From the NCBI GenBank assembly GCA_965205045.1, contig OZ242031.1, positions 186,001 through 250,000 of the forward strand: a stretch of DNA of 64,000 nucleotides. Reading direction: 5' to 3'. Source of the DNA: UBA6522 sp965205045. Lineage in GTDB: Bacteria > Pseudomonadota > Gammaproteobacteria > Steroidobacterales > Rariloculaceae. Position 1 is the first letter of the stretch; every line of letters begins with the position of its first letter. Of this stretch, positions 36,035 to 44,240 are shown piece after piece. The notes below the pieces were generated by a model. It was given only the letters and a program-made list of their open reading frames with translations, did no database searches and was not told the DNA's origin. The translations under genes and the position numbers were made by a program.

Positions 36035-37309
36035 TTACCTGCCGCAGTCCCGGTATTCCTGCTCGAGACACCGGCGCGCAATTTCCTGCGCGGCGGCAAG
36101 GTCCCCGGCGGTGAGCAGTTCGGCGAATTCGTCGCGAAGCCGGGCGGCGCCCTCGTGGCCCTGCGACGCCGCCAGATTGGCCCAGACATGCGCCAGCACG
36201 TTGTCCTGCGGCACGCCGTCTCCGTTGTAGTACATCACGCCAAGGTTGTATTGCGCCGGGGCGTGTCCCTGTTCGGCGGCTCGGCGGTACCAGGCCTCGG
36301 CCGCCGCAAGGTCGGGATCCACGCCCAGACCCCGGGTATAGATGAGACCCAGATTGAACTGGGCCTGCGAGTATCCCTGCTCGGCCGCCCGGCGAAGCCA
36401 TCGCACGCCCTCCGCATCGTCGCGGTCCACGCCCTGGCCCCTGATGTACATCGTGCCAAGACTCGATTGGGAAAGCGTGTGCCCCTGCTCCGCGGCGCGC
36501 CGGTGCCAGGTGGCCGCGGCGCCGTAATCCTGGGCGACGCCCACGCCCCGCACGTGCATGGTTCCCAGCTTGTACTGCGATGCGGCGTGCCCCTCCCCTG
36601 CGGCAATCCGGTACCAGCCGGCCGCTTCGGTCATGTTCTGCGGGACGCCCTCACCGCGTTCATGCATCGTCCCGAGGTTGTACTGCGCCTGCGCGGACCC
36701 CTGTTCCGCCGCACGGCGATACCAGATGACCGCATCGCCGAAATGCTGCGCGACTCCCCTGCCGGTGGCGTACATCTCGCCAAGACTTGTTTGCGCCCCG
36801 GCGTGATCCTGCTCGGCAGCCAGGCGGTAGAAATTGACGGCCTGACTGAAATTCCGTTCTACGCCGACCCCCTGCTCATGCATCGTCCCGAGGCGGAACT
36901 GCGCCGGCGCGTATCCCAGGCGCGAGGCTCTGCCATACCATCGGACGGCTTCGGCCAGGTCCCGCGCGACGCCCCGGCCTTGCTCATGCATTTGGGCGAG
37001 ATTGAATTGAGCCTGAGCATGTTCCTGCTCCGCGGCCAGCCGCATCCAGGTTGCTGCCGCCAAGTTGTCGCGCACGACGCCCCGGCCGTTGGCGTAGATC
37101 ACGGCAACATGGGTCTGCGCGGTGAGATTGCCCTGTTCGGCGAACGGCATCAGATCGCGCAACGCGCCCGCGAAATCGCCATTCCGATATTTCGCGATAC
37201 CCTGGTCGAGTTGCTGGGCATTCAATGCACTGGACGCAACGAGCACCAGTGCGAGCCCGACGATGCGAACGCCGGCCGGACCGTGGGGAATGCGGGGATA
37301 GTCCACCAT
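36035..37309 (-). CDS. secreted Sel1-repeat protein
   Basis: 424 residues if started at ATG 37309; the first 13 residues (MVDYPRIPHGPAG) look borrowed, and the signal peptide proper is VRIVGLALVLVASSALNAQQ. The rest is about ten Sel1-like repeats of ~36 residues (AAEQGHAPAQYNLGVMYYNG type), forming an alpha-solenoid. Such proteins mediate protein-protein contacts and are common in host-associated bacteria. The 5' flank (TTTGCTATGCTT...ATGGTGGA) and first codons match those of the AAA-ATPase gene at 27743. Confidence 0.9.
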   Translation of the reverse strand: MVDYPRIPHGPAGVRIVGLALVLVASSALNAQQLDQGIAKYRNGDFAGALRDLMPFAEQGNLTAQTHVAVIYANGRGVVRDNLAAATWMRLAAEQEHAQAQFNLAQMHEQGRGVARDLAEAVRWYGRASRLGYAPAQFRLGTMHEQGVGVERNFSQAVNFYRLAAEQDHAGAQTSLGEMYATGRGVAQHFGDAVIWYRRAAEQGSAQAQYNLGTMHERGEGVPQNMTEAAGWYRIAAGEGHAASQYKLGTMHVRGVGVAQDYGAAATWHRRAAEQGHTLSQSSLGTMYIRGQGVDRDDAEGVRWLRRAAEQGYSQAQFNLGLIYTRGLGVDPDLAAAEAWYRRAAEQGHAPAQYNLGVMYYNGDGVPQDNVLAHVWANLAASQGHEGAARLRDEFAELLTAGDLAAAQEIARRCLEQEYRDCGR

Positions 37310-37542
37310 GCCTTAAAGCATAGCAAAGCCGACTGCGCTGTGGACCCGGGACGCACGCAACCGCAACCGCAACCGCGCCCGCGCCGCGAGCCGGCGCATC
37401 GGCCCGGCTTGCCGGCGGGGGGGCGCTTGACGCGGAGTCCGGGTTCACGGGCGGAAAGCCAATCCCGACATCGTTCCGCCCCGGCGCGTCAAGCAACCGC
37501 CGCCGCGCCGGCCCTCCCGCTTCGGACCGGCGGCGCGGCCGC

Positions 37543-37583
37543 CAAAAAGAAACCGGCGGCCCGAATCGCTTCGGGCCGCCGGC
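37543..37583 (-). terminator. Rho-independent terminator of the intact adhesin gene
   Basis: On the minus strand a perfect 13-bp stem (CCGGCGGCCCGAA / TTCGGGCCGCCGG) with a TCGC-type loop is followed by TTTCTTTTTGG. The rest of the 37310-37626 gap shows only CG-rich low-complexity sequence. Confidence 0.85.
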
Positions 37584-37626
37584 CGTTCCTTCGAACTGTC
37601 GGTTCCGATTCGGAACCGGGCCGGGG

Positions 37627-40185
37627 TCAGAACTGGAAGCCCACGCCGGCCGAGGCGCCGGTCTCGCCGCCGCTGCTGGTGATGCCGACCTGGAACGAGG
37701 CCTGCTCGCCCGCGACCTGGAAGCCCACCGCAAAGGCAGACTCGCCGTCGTACGATCCGACGCCGATGGCGATGCCCCGGCCGTTGACCGCCGGCATGCC
37801 GGCCAGCGCCATGGACGCGGCCACACCGGCGCGCACGACTTCCAGGCTCTCGCTCAATTCGCCGATCATTCGGCTGTTGTCGCTGATCATGCCGCTGTTG
37901 CGGGTGATGGCCGCAGAATTCTCACCGATCTTCATCGTGTTCGACCCGATCATATCCTTGTTCATGTCGATCGCATCCATGTTGGCCATGCCCATCATCT
38001 TGTTGGCGTCAATGTCCGATTTCAGCATCACGTCCGCGGCCATCAGCATCTCGTCCGCGGCCATCCGGTCCATCTGCTCCTGCATGATGTTGTCCGCGTT
38101 GGTCTTGATGTTTTCGGCGTTGGTGGCGATCATGTCCGTGTTCGACCCGATCATATCCTTGTTCATGTCGATCGCATCCGCGTTATCCATGATGGCATTC
38201 GCGTTATCCATGCTGCGCATATGGTTATGGTCGATCCGGCTGTAACCGTCCATCGTGCCTTCGCCCGTCACCGGGTCCACGCCGATCTCCGCCGCCAGAT
38301 TGTCGATGTACTCCTTCTTCTGCATCAGCTTCATGGCGTGGTCTTCGAGCGTCGCCTCGTTGTGCATGCTCCGGGCGTTGGCGCAGTTGGCCACGTTGGA
38401 GATGCCCATCGCGCCCTCGGCGCACCCCATTTCCTCGTCGTGCTGCGCTTCGACGCCTCTCTCGGTCCCGATAAGCTCCATCCAAACATGGTCCAGGTCT
38501 TCCTCGTTCGTGGCGACCCGTCCGTCCAGGGCCATGATGTCGTCGGCGTTGTCCATGATGTCGTCGGCGTTCTCGCCGATCTTCATCGTGTTCTCGCCCA
38601 CGCCGCCGCCGTCGCCGAGCATGTCCGCGACCTCGTCGGCCTTCGCCTTGGCGTCCATGGCGGTCTGCTCGGCGTCCAGCGCCGCCTTGTGCGTTTCGGT
38701 GATCGCGTTGATCACCGCCAGGCCGTCGTCGTCAGCGGCGTCGTTATTGGGCTTCAGCAACGCATCGAGCAACTTGCCCGCCGGGGAGTCCGGGGACCCG
38801 GTCAGCTGCGTGTGCGCCGCCCGGAGGTCCCTGGCCGCCGTCACCGCTTTGGCGGCGTTGGTCGCCGCGGTCTTGAGGTGCGCCGGCGCATCGGCCCCGC
38901 CGTTGTCGGCGACGGCCTTGTCCGCCACCCCCTTCTCGTACTGGCGCAACCCGATCAACTGGCTGAGGTAGCTGTCCGCGCCCTTGAGCGCGGTGTTCAA
39001 CGCCGTGTTGGCGCTGTCCAGCGCCCCCACGGCCGATCGCACGTTGGACGCCGCGGAGTCCAAGTCCAGGCCGGCGCGCTCGTAGCGGTTCAGCAACGTG
39101 CGCTCGTCCATGATGGTCTCGGCGTCGGTGCCCGTGCCGACGGTGAACTGGCGGCCGCCGATCAGGGGGTAGTTGTACGCCTTGCCGACGCGCAGCAGGC
39201 GGTTCAGCTCGCCCTTGACGTAGTCGCGCGCGTTGCCGGCCCGCCTCACGTTCTCGCGGAGCGGCACCAGGTTGAGGTTGCCCTCCTTGATCGCGTCGTC
39301 CAGCTCCTTCTGCTTCGCCGCCGCGAAATCCGTCCACTTCTTGAGCTCCGCCTCAAGCTCCCCGAACTTGTCCAGGATCAGGGACACCCCGGTCGACGCC
39401 ACGTCCGAGTCGGTGGTGGGATGGAACCGGAGCCTGCCGGAGGCGTCGAACGCGTCCTCGAACTCGGTGCCGTCGATCTCGGTGTCGCCGGGGGTGTTGT
39501 TGCCGTTGAGCGGTATGAACCCGCGCGCGCCCTGGCCGTAGGCCCTGGTCCGCTCCGTCTCGAGCTGCTGGCCGACCAGGTCGTTGTCGTCGCGGTCGCG
39601 AAGGCCCCAGAGATCGAAGTTCAGATCGTCGTACCGCGCCTTGAACACGGCGAATTCGCCCGTCGCGCCGACCAGCTTGTTGTACTCGCCGATGGCGTCG
39701 TCGGCCTCCTTCCGCTTCATCAGCTGGTTGTAGACCTCGTTGTACACCGCCCCGCCGTAGGCGTCCTTGTTGGCGCTCGCGGTGTCGAACTCCCGCTGCG
39801 TGAACTCGTCGGCCGCCCTCCCGGACGGCAGCGCGGCCTTGGTCCGCACGTACTCGTCGTACAGGGTGACCGCCGTGGCGTAGCCGTTGCCCACCGGGTT
39901 GTTGCACCCCGCCCCGGTGACCGTCTGCAGCACGTTGCCCCTCTCCGTCGAATCGATCGTGGCCGCGGCCACGGTGCGGTCCACGTCGAGCAACGCGCCC
40001 AAGCCCGACGCGTTGCCCATCCCCCCGTGCGGGAGCGTCGGGTTGCATCGGGTGATCTCAGCGAACAAGTCCGGCGCGGGAAGCTGCTGCGAATACGCCG
40101 GCCCCGACGCCAGCGCGCCCAGCCCGAGCGCCCCCAGCGCCGTCAAGAATAGCCGTTTCAGAAACATTGGGGTTCCCCTGTTCAT
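37627..40185 (-). CDS. trimeric-autotransporter-like adhesin with YadA-type anchor
   Basis: 852 residues from ATG 40185, behind AAAGGGAC; upstream ATGs at 40206 and 40272 exist, but paralogs support this start. Signal peptide FLKRLFLTALGALGLGALAS..YSQ. Residues ~30-480 are mostly helical passenger; ~520-760 are Asn/Asp/Met-rich heptads (NADDIMDNADDIM, GSNTDMIATNAENIKTNADN) like a coiled-coil stalk. The C-terminal ~70 residues (VRAGVAASMALAGMPAVNGR, AIGVGSYDGESAFAVGF, GETGASAGVGFQF) match the YadA-like membrane anchor. Expected to form a surface trimer. Only complete member of its family here. Confidence 0.85.
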   Translation of the reverse strand: MNRGTPMFLKRLFLTALGALGLGALASGPAYSQQLPAPDLFAEITRCNPTLPHGGMGNASGLGALLDVDRTVAAATIDSTERGNVLQTVTGAGCNNPVGNGYATAVTLYDEYVRTKAALPSGRAADEFTQREFDTASANKDAYGGAVYNEVYNQLMKRKEADDAIGEYNKLVGATGEFAVFKARYDDLNFDLWGLRDRDDNDLVGQQLETERTRAYGQGARGFIPLNGNNTPGDTEIDGTEFEDAFDASGRLRFHPTTDSDVASTGVSLILDKFGELEAELKKWTDFAAAKQKELDDAIKEGNLNLVPLRENVRRAGNARDYVKGELNRLLRVGKAYNYPLIGGRQFTVGTGTDAETIMDERTLLNRYERAGLDLDSAASNVRSAVGALDSANTALNTALKGADSYLSQLIGLRQYEKGVADKAVADNGGADAPAHLKTAATNAAKAVTAARDLRAAHTQLTGSPDSPAGKLLDALLKPNNDAADDDGLAVINAITETHKAALDAEQTAMDAKAKADEVADMLGDGGGVGENTMKIGENADDIMDNADDIMALDGRVATNEEDLDHVWMELIGTERGVEAQHDEEMGCAEGAMGISNVANCANARSMHNEATLEDHAMKLMQKKEYIDNLAAEIGVDPVTGEGTMDGYSRIDHNHMRSMDNANAIMDNADAIDMNKDMIGSNTDMIATNAENIKTNADNIMQEQMDRMAADEMLMAADVMLKSDIDANKMMGMANMDAIDMNKDMIGSNTMKIGENSAAITRNSGMISDNSRMIGELSESLEVVRAGVAASMALAGMPAVNGRGIAIGVGSYDGESAFAVGFQVAGEQASFQVGITSSGGETGASAGVGFQF

Positions 40186-40295
40186 CGCAAATGTCCCTTT
40201 GTTCATTGCAGAAAAAGACGTGATCATTTCAAATCTCCAAGATTGGCCGCGTTCATAAACCACAATTCCCACGAACGCGAACCGTTACGAAACGG

Positions 40296-40324
40296 ATTCT
40301 AGTCACTACAAACCCTCAGCACAA
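40296..40324 (-). promoter_or_regulatory. sigma70-like promoter of the adhesin gene
   Basis: Minus strand TTGTGC, 17-nt spacer, TAGAAT, in an AT-rich patch about 110 nt upstream of the ATG at 40185. Confidence 0.55.
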
Positions 40325-40719
40325 GTTTTGAGAGCAATTTTTTTGATTTGTTTCGCCGTGCCCCGCGCCGCGCTCAATGCGTTGATTCCTCTGGAAAATC
40401 CACCCGCGCATGCCGCGCAACGCCATCATGGAAGCCCATTCTACACCGAATTCGCGCACATTGCATGCGCCGATTTGCCCATGAAGCCCCCGCATCGGGG
40501 CCTTCGCACGGTTCCATGCGGCGCGGCGGCGCGCGCGGCTGGCGGGCAGCCAGGTGGCATCCTCGACGACGCCGCCGAGGCGGGCGCGGCGGGGGGCGGT
40601 TCAACCGGCGGGGGGCGGCGGGTCGCGAACCGGGCGCGGCGGCGCGCGCGGCTGGCGGGACGTCGACGTCGGCCAGGTCCTTCATAATGCCGGGCGCCCC
40701 GGCGCGCGCGCGGCTGGCA

Positions 40720-40822
40720 GGCCGCGGGCATCGGCCTGGACTGGAAGGACGTCTTCGAGGGCGTGCGCCTCATCGAGGGCGAGGTGTTGAGACTGCAGGC
40801 GGAGGACCCGCGGTGGCAGTGA
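40720..40822 (+). pseudogene. short C-terminal gene fragment
   Basis: Right after a GC repeat, one frame reads AAGIGLDWKDVFEGVRLIEG then EVLRLQAEDPRWQ and a stop, with coding-like composition. Family not recognised. Too short to be sure. Confidence 0.35.
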
Positions 40823-40829
40823 GTGGAAG

Positions 40830-40958
40830 TCAGCCGTCGAGCCGGCGGAACATCTTGTACAGGCCCCAGCCGATCGGGACATGGATCAGCAGCGACCACG
40901 CTACCGAGCCGACGACGATCACGACGAAAGCGATGAACAGTACCAGGAAAGCCTCCAT
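40830..40958 (-). CDS. 42-residue small membrane protein
   Basis: MEAFLVLFIAFVVIVVGSVA forms one hydrophobic helix, followed by an amphipathic, basic tail (IGWGLYKMFRRLDG). ATG 40958; no strong ribosome-binding site. Composition and hydrophobicity argue for a real small protein; no family recognised. Its start lies 18 nt from the start of a divergent tape-measure-like fragment. Confidence 0.5.
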   Translation of the reverse strand: MEAFLVLFIAFVVIVVGSVAWSLLIHVPIGWGLYKMFRRLDG

Positions 40959-40975
40959 GACGGGGCCATCATACC

Positions 40976-41060
40976 ATGCCTAGCGATCTGAATCTTCGGC
41001 TGCGGCTCAACGCCGACGTCCGGGGTTTCGTCGCCACGATCAAGGGCGGGGAGGACGGCG
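40976..41060 (+). pseudogene. 5' fragment resembling a phage tail tape-measure protein
   Basis: MPSDLNLRLRLNADVRGFVATIKGGEDG resembles the first residues of phage tape-measure proteins (strand of alternating Leu/Arg, then GFV). The frame then enters a GC repeat and loses any similarity. Tentative. Confidence 0.3.
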
Positions 41061-41212
41061 CCCCGGCGCGCGCGCGGCTGGCAGGTCATCATTCAGCCGG
41101 GCCCGCATGTCGGGGTCGGCGCCCCGGCGCGCGCGCGGCAGGCGGCCTATATATAAGGTGCCGCGCGCCCATCGGCGGCTCGCCGCGCTTCAGCGTCCGC
41201 CATCGGCGCCCA

Positions 41213-42537
41213 CGCGGCGGCGATTTCCGGCGAATTTCGCCCCTTTCTGGGCAAACCGGCCGGATTTGCGCATGTCGCGCCCGTCCCGGAAGGCTTACGG
41301 TGCCCGCTGGAGACACGCCACGGGGCGCCGGCCGCCGATGGACAAGCCGCGGGACATCCAGGACCGACTCATGAAGCGCATGCTGGGCCTGCCGCGCATG
41401 GTGCGGGACCTGCTCGCGCTGCTGCCCGCGGAATGGACCGCGGCGGTGGACGCCTCCGTGCTGCGCGAGCTGCCCACCGAGCTCATCGGCGCGCGCGGCG
41501 ACAAGCGGACCGCGGACTTGTGCTGGCTTGCCGGGGGCGGCCCGGACGGCGGCCCGGAAGGCACGGGCGGATTCGGGGGGCGCGGCGGCGGATTCGGGGG
41601 GCGCGGCGGCGGCCCGGAAGGCGCGGGCGCCGGCAAGGAGGCCCCCGGCGCCGGCCCGGCGATCGTGCTCATCGAGAACCAGTCCGCGCCCGACCCGCGC
41701 ATGCCGGCGCGGACCACGGCGCGCACCGGGCTGCTCTACGAGTCGCTCGGGGCAGCCGCGCGGGGGCCGGACGGGAAGTTCCCGCCGCTGCTGATCGTGG
41801 TGGTGTACACGGGAAAGCGGCCGTGGCGGGCCCCCGACGACCTGGGCGGAATGGTGCGGATGCCGGCCGGCCACCCGCTGTCGGTCCCGGCCGGCCCCCG
41901 CCACGCGCGGCTTGATTTGCGCGACCCCGCGGCGCAGTATCCGGGGCGTGGCAACCGCATGGCGGCGCTGGCGCGGCTGACGTTCGCGGAGTCGTACGCC
42001 GACGCCATCGCCCTTCTCGGCGAAGTGCGCGGATGGATGGACTTCGGGGACGGGGACGAGGCGCGCCTGTACCAGTGCTACCTGGACTGGTTCCGCGCGG
42101 CCGCGCCGGAGTTCCGCCCGCGGGATTGGGACCCGGAGCGCGAGAGGAAACCGGAGGAGCTGATGGCCGAACAATCGATACTGCAGAGGAACAACGAGCG
42201 CTGGCTGAAGCGCCATCGGCAGGAGTGGCTGGCGGAAGGACACGCCGGCGGGCTCGCCGAGGGCAGGCGGGAAGGGCATGCCGAGGGCCGGCGGGAAGGG
42301 CATGCCGTCGGCCGGCGGGAAGGACACGCCGGCGGGCTCGCCGAGGGCCGGCGGGAGGCGCTCGTGCGGCTGGCGGCGCGGCGCTTCGGCGCCGACACCG
42401 GGCGGCGGCTCGAAGCCCGGCTGAGGGCGGTGGAGGACCCCGGCCGCCTCGACCGGGTGGGCGACCTGATCGTGGACAGCGAGACCGGCGAGCAGTTGCT
42501 CGGCGGAATCGACCGCGCCGGCCCGAACTCCAGCTGA
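41213..42537. repeat. tandem duplication, copy 1 (pair of 42598-43798)
   Basis: A ~1.2-1.3 kb unit containing an Rpn-type gene is repeated head to tail at 42598-43798 with very high identity. A third partial copy of the unit's upstream end is at 43799-43892. The copies differ in a Gly-rich linker and C-terminal repeats. Confidence 0.95.
41338..42537 (+). CDS. Rpn/YhgA-type recombination-promoting nuclease-like protein, copy 1
   Basis: 399 residues from ATG 41338; ATG 41272 is an in-frame alternative. RLMKRMLGLPRMVRDLLALL, the D in KRTADLCW, LIENQSAPDPRMPART and LLIVVVYTGKRPW follow the Rpn/YhgA (PF04754-like) PD-(D/E)XK pattern with E-x-Q at the active site. A ~40-residue Gly-rich linker (GGFGGRGGG) splits the core between two strands. 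The C terminus carries about five 8-residue repeats (EGRREGHA) before the conserved end. Rpn proteins are DNA endonucleases linked to recombination and phage defence. Confidence 0.85.
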   Translation: MDKPRDIQDRLMKRMLGLPRMVRDLLALLPAEWTAAVDASVLRELPTELIGARGDKRTADLCWLAGGGPDGGPEGTGGFGGRGGGFGGRGGGPEGAGAGKEAPGAGPAIVLIENQSAPDPRMPARTTARTGLLYESLGAAARGPDGKFPPLLIVVVYTGKRPWRAPDDLGGMVRMPAGHPLSVPAGPRHARLDLRDPAAQYPGRGNRMAALARLTFAESYADAIALLGEVRGWMDFGDGDEARLYQCYLDWFRAAAPEFRPRDWDPERERKPEELMAEQSILQRNNERWLKRHRQEWLAEGHAGGLAEGRREGHAEGRREGHAVGRREGHAGGLAEGRREALVRLAARRFGADTGRRLEARLRAVEDPGRLDRVGDLIVDSETGEQLLGGIDRAGPNSS

Positions 42538-42597
42538 AGCCGCGCGTGGGATGCGGGTGCGCGCGGCGCGGCCGGCGCCGCGGGCCGGGGGCCGGGC

Positions 42598-43798
42598 GCC
42601 CGCGCGGCGGCGGTTTCCGGCGAATTTCGCCCCTTACTGGGCAAACCGGCCGGATTTGCGCATGTCGCGCCCGTCCCGGAAGGCTTACGGTGCCCGCTGG
42701 AGACACGCCACGGGGCGCCGGCCGCCGATGGACAAGCTGCGGGACATCCAGGACCGACTCATGAAGCGCATGCTGGGCCTGCCGCGCATGGTGCGGGACC
42801 TGCTCGCGCTGCTGCCCGCGGAATGGACCGCGGCGGTGGACGCCTCCGTGCTGCGCGAGCTGCCCACCGAGCTCATCGGCGCGCGCGGCGACAAGCGGAC
42901 CGCGGACTTGTGCTGGCTTGCCGGGGGCGGCCAGGACGGCGGCCCGGAAGGCGCGGGCGGATTCGGGGGGCGCGGCGCCGGTCCGGAAGGCGCGGGCGCC
43001 GGCAAGGAGGGCGCCGGCGCCGGCCCGGCGATCGTGCTCATCGAGAACCAGTCCGCGCCCGACCCGCGCATGCCGGCGCGGACCACGGCGCGCACCGGGC
43101 TGCTCTACGAGTCGCTCGGGGCAGCCGCGCGGGGGCCGGACGGGAAGTTCCCGCCGCTGCTGATCGTGGTGGTGTACACGGGAAAGCGGCCGTGGCGGGC
43201 CCCCGACGACCTGGGCGGAATGGTGCGGATGCCGGCCGGCCACCCGCTGTCGGTGCCCGCCGGCCCCCGCCACGCGCGGCTTGATTTGCGCGACCCCGCG
43301 GCGCAGTATCCCGAGCGTGGCAACCGCATGGCGGCGCTGGCGCGGCTGACGTTCGCGGAGTCGTACGCCGACGCCATCGCCCTTCTCGGCGAAGTGCGCG
43401 GATGGCTGGACTTCGGGGACGGGGACGAGGCGCGCCTGTACCAGTGCTACCTGGACTGGTTCCGCGCGGCCGCGCCGGAGTTCCGCCCGCGGGATTGGGA
43501 CCCGGAGCGCGAGAGGAAACCGGAGGAGCTGATGGCCGAACAATCGATACTGCAGAGGAACAACGAGCGCTGGCTGGAAGGTCACCGCCGGGACGCATTC
43601 GCCGACGGCCGGCGGGAGGCGCTCGTGCGGCTGGCGGCGCGGCGCTTCGGCGCCGACACCGGGCGGCGGCTCGAAGCCCGGCTGAGGGCGGTGGAGGACC
43701 CCGGCCGCCTCGACCGGGTGGGCGACCTGATCGTGGACAGCGAGACCGGCGAGCAGTTGCTCGGCGGAATCGAACGCGCCGGCCTGAACTCCAGCTGA
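42598..43798. repeat. tandem duplication, copy 2 (pair of 41213-42537)
   Basis: Second copy of the Rpn unit. The 60-bp entry point (GCGGCGGTTTCCGGCGAATT) is identical in all three places: near 41214, 42604 and 43867. Confidence 0.95.
42728..43798 (+). CDS. Rpn/YhgA-type nuclease-like protein, copy 2
   Basis: 356 residues from ATG 42728. Nearly identical to copy 1 in the catalytic core (TADLCW, ENQSAPDPRM, VVVYTGKRPW), so recently duplicated. The Gly-rich linker is shorter (GGFGGRGAGPEGAGAGKEGA), and the C-terminal GRREGHA repeats are reduced to GHRRDAFADGRREA. Same orientation, 190 nt downstream of copy 1. Confidence 0.85.
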   Translation: MDKLRDIQDRLMKRMLGLPRMVRDLLALLPAEWTAAVDASVLRELPTELIGARGDKRTADLCWLAGGGQDGGPEGAGGFGGRGAGPEGAGAGKEGAGAGPAIVLIENQSAPDPRMPARTTARTGLLYESLGAAARGPDGKFPPLLIVVVYTGKRPWRAPDDLGGMVRMPAGHPLSVPAGPRHARLDLRDPAAQYPERGNRMAALARLTFAESYADAIALLGEVRGWLDFGDGDEARLYQCYLDWFRAAAPEFRPRDWDPERERKPEELMAEQSILQRNNERWLEGHRRDAFADGRREALVRLAARRFGADTGRRLEARLRAVEDPGRLDRVGDLIVDSETGEQLLGGIERAGLNSS

Positions 43799-43936
43799 AG
43801 CCGCGCGTAGGATGCGGGTGCGCGCGGCGCGGCCGGCGCTGCGGGCCGGGGGCCGGGCGCCCACGCGGCGGCAGTTTCCGGCGAATTTCGCCCTTCCTCG
43901 CGCCCCTGCGCCGCCGCATCGCGTCTCCGCGGGCAT

Positions 43937-44140
43937 CTACCAGCGAACGCGGCCCTCGAGTTTCAGCGCACGGTCGCGTTGGCCGCGCTGAGCCGCGCGC
44001 CGGCCGATTTCAAGCGCCGCCTCGGCGTGGGGGCCGGAGGTCATCCTGACGCCCATCCGAAGCGCGGCGCGTCCCCGGGCGTCCTCGCCACCGGGCGCCC
44101 AAACGACTGCCACGGCCCGATGGCCGAAGCGCGGCGCCAT
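43937..44140 (-). pseudogene. C-terminal end of an autotransporter-like beta-barrel
   Basis: The end GVRMTSGPHAEAALEIGRRA...DRALKLEGRVRW parallels the last strands of the giant autotransporter at 44710 (GLEAGRR...RAVQLQGRMLW), finishing on an aromatic residue as outer-membrane barrels do. Nothing recognisable precedes it, so it is a remnant of a related gene. Confidence 0.6.
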
Positions 44141-44240
44141 CGAACGGGGCCGTTTTGCCGAAGGGGCGTTGAAGCAGGCCGGCGGCGCAAAGGCGTTCGC
44201 CGCGACGCGCGCGCGAAGGCCGCCCGCCGTGCCGCGACAG

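Larger units (their letters stand above)
40521..41147. repeat. five dispersed copies of a ~28-bp GC repeat
   Basis: The core GGCGCGCGCGCGGCTGGC occurs at about 40521-40549, 40632-40660, 40691-40722, 41057-41085 and 41118-41147, often preceded by GGCGCCCC. The copies interrupt short coding-like fragments. No gene of normal size is seen between 40325 and 40829. Confidence 0.75.
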
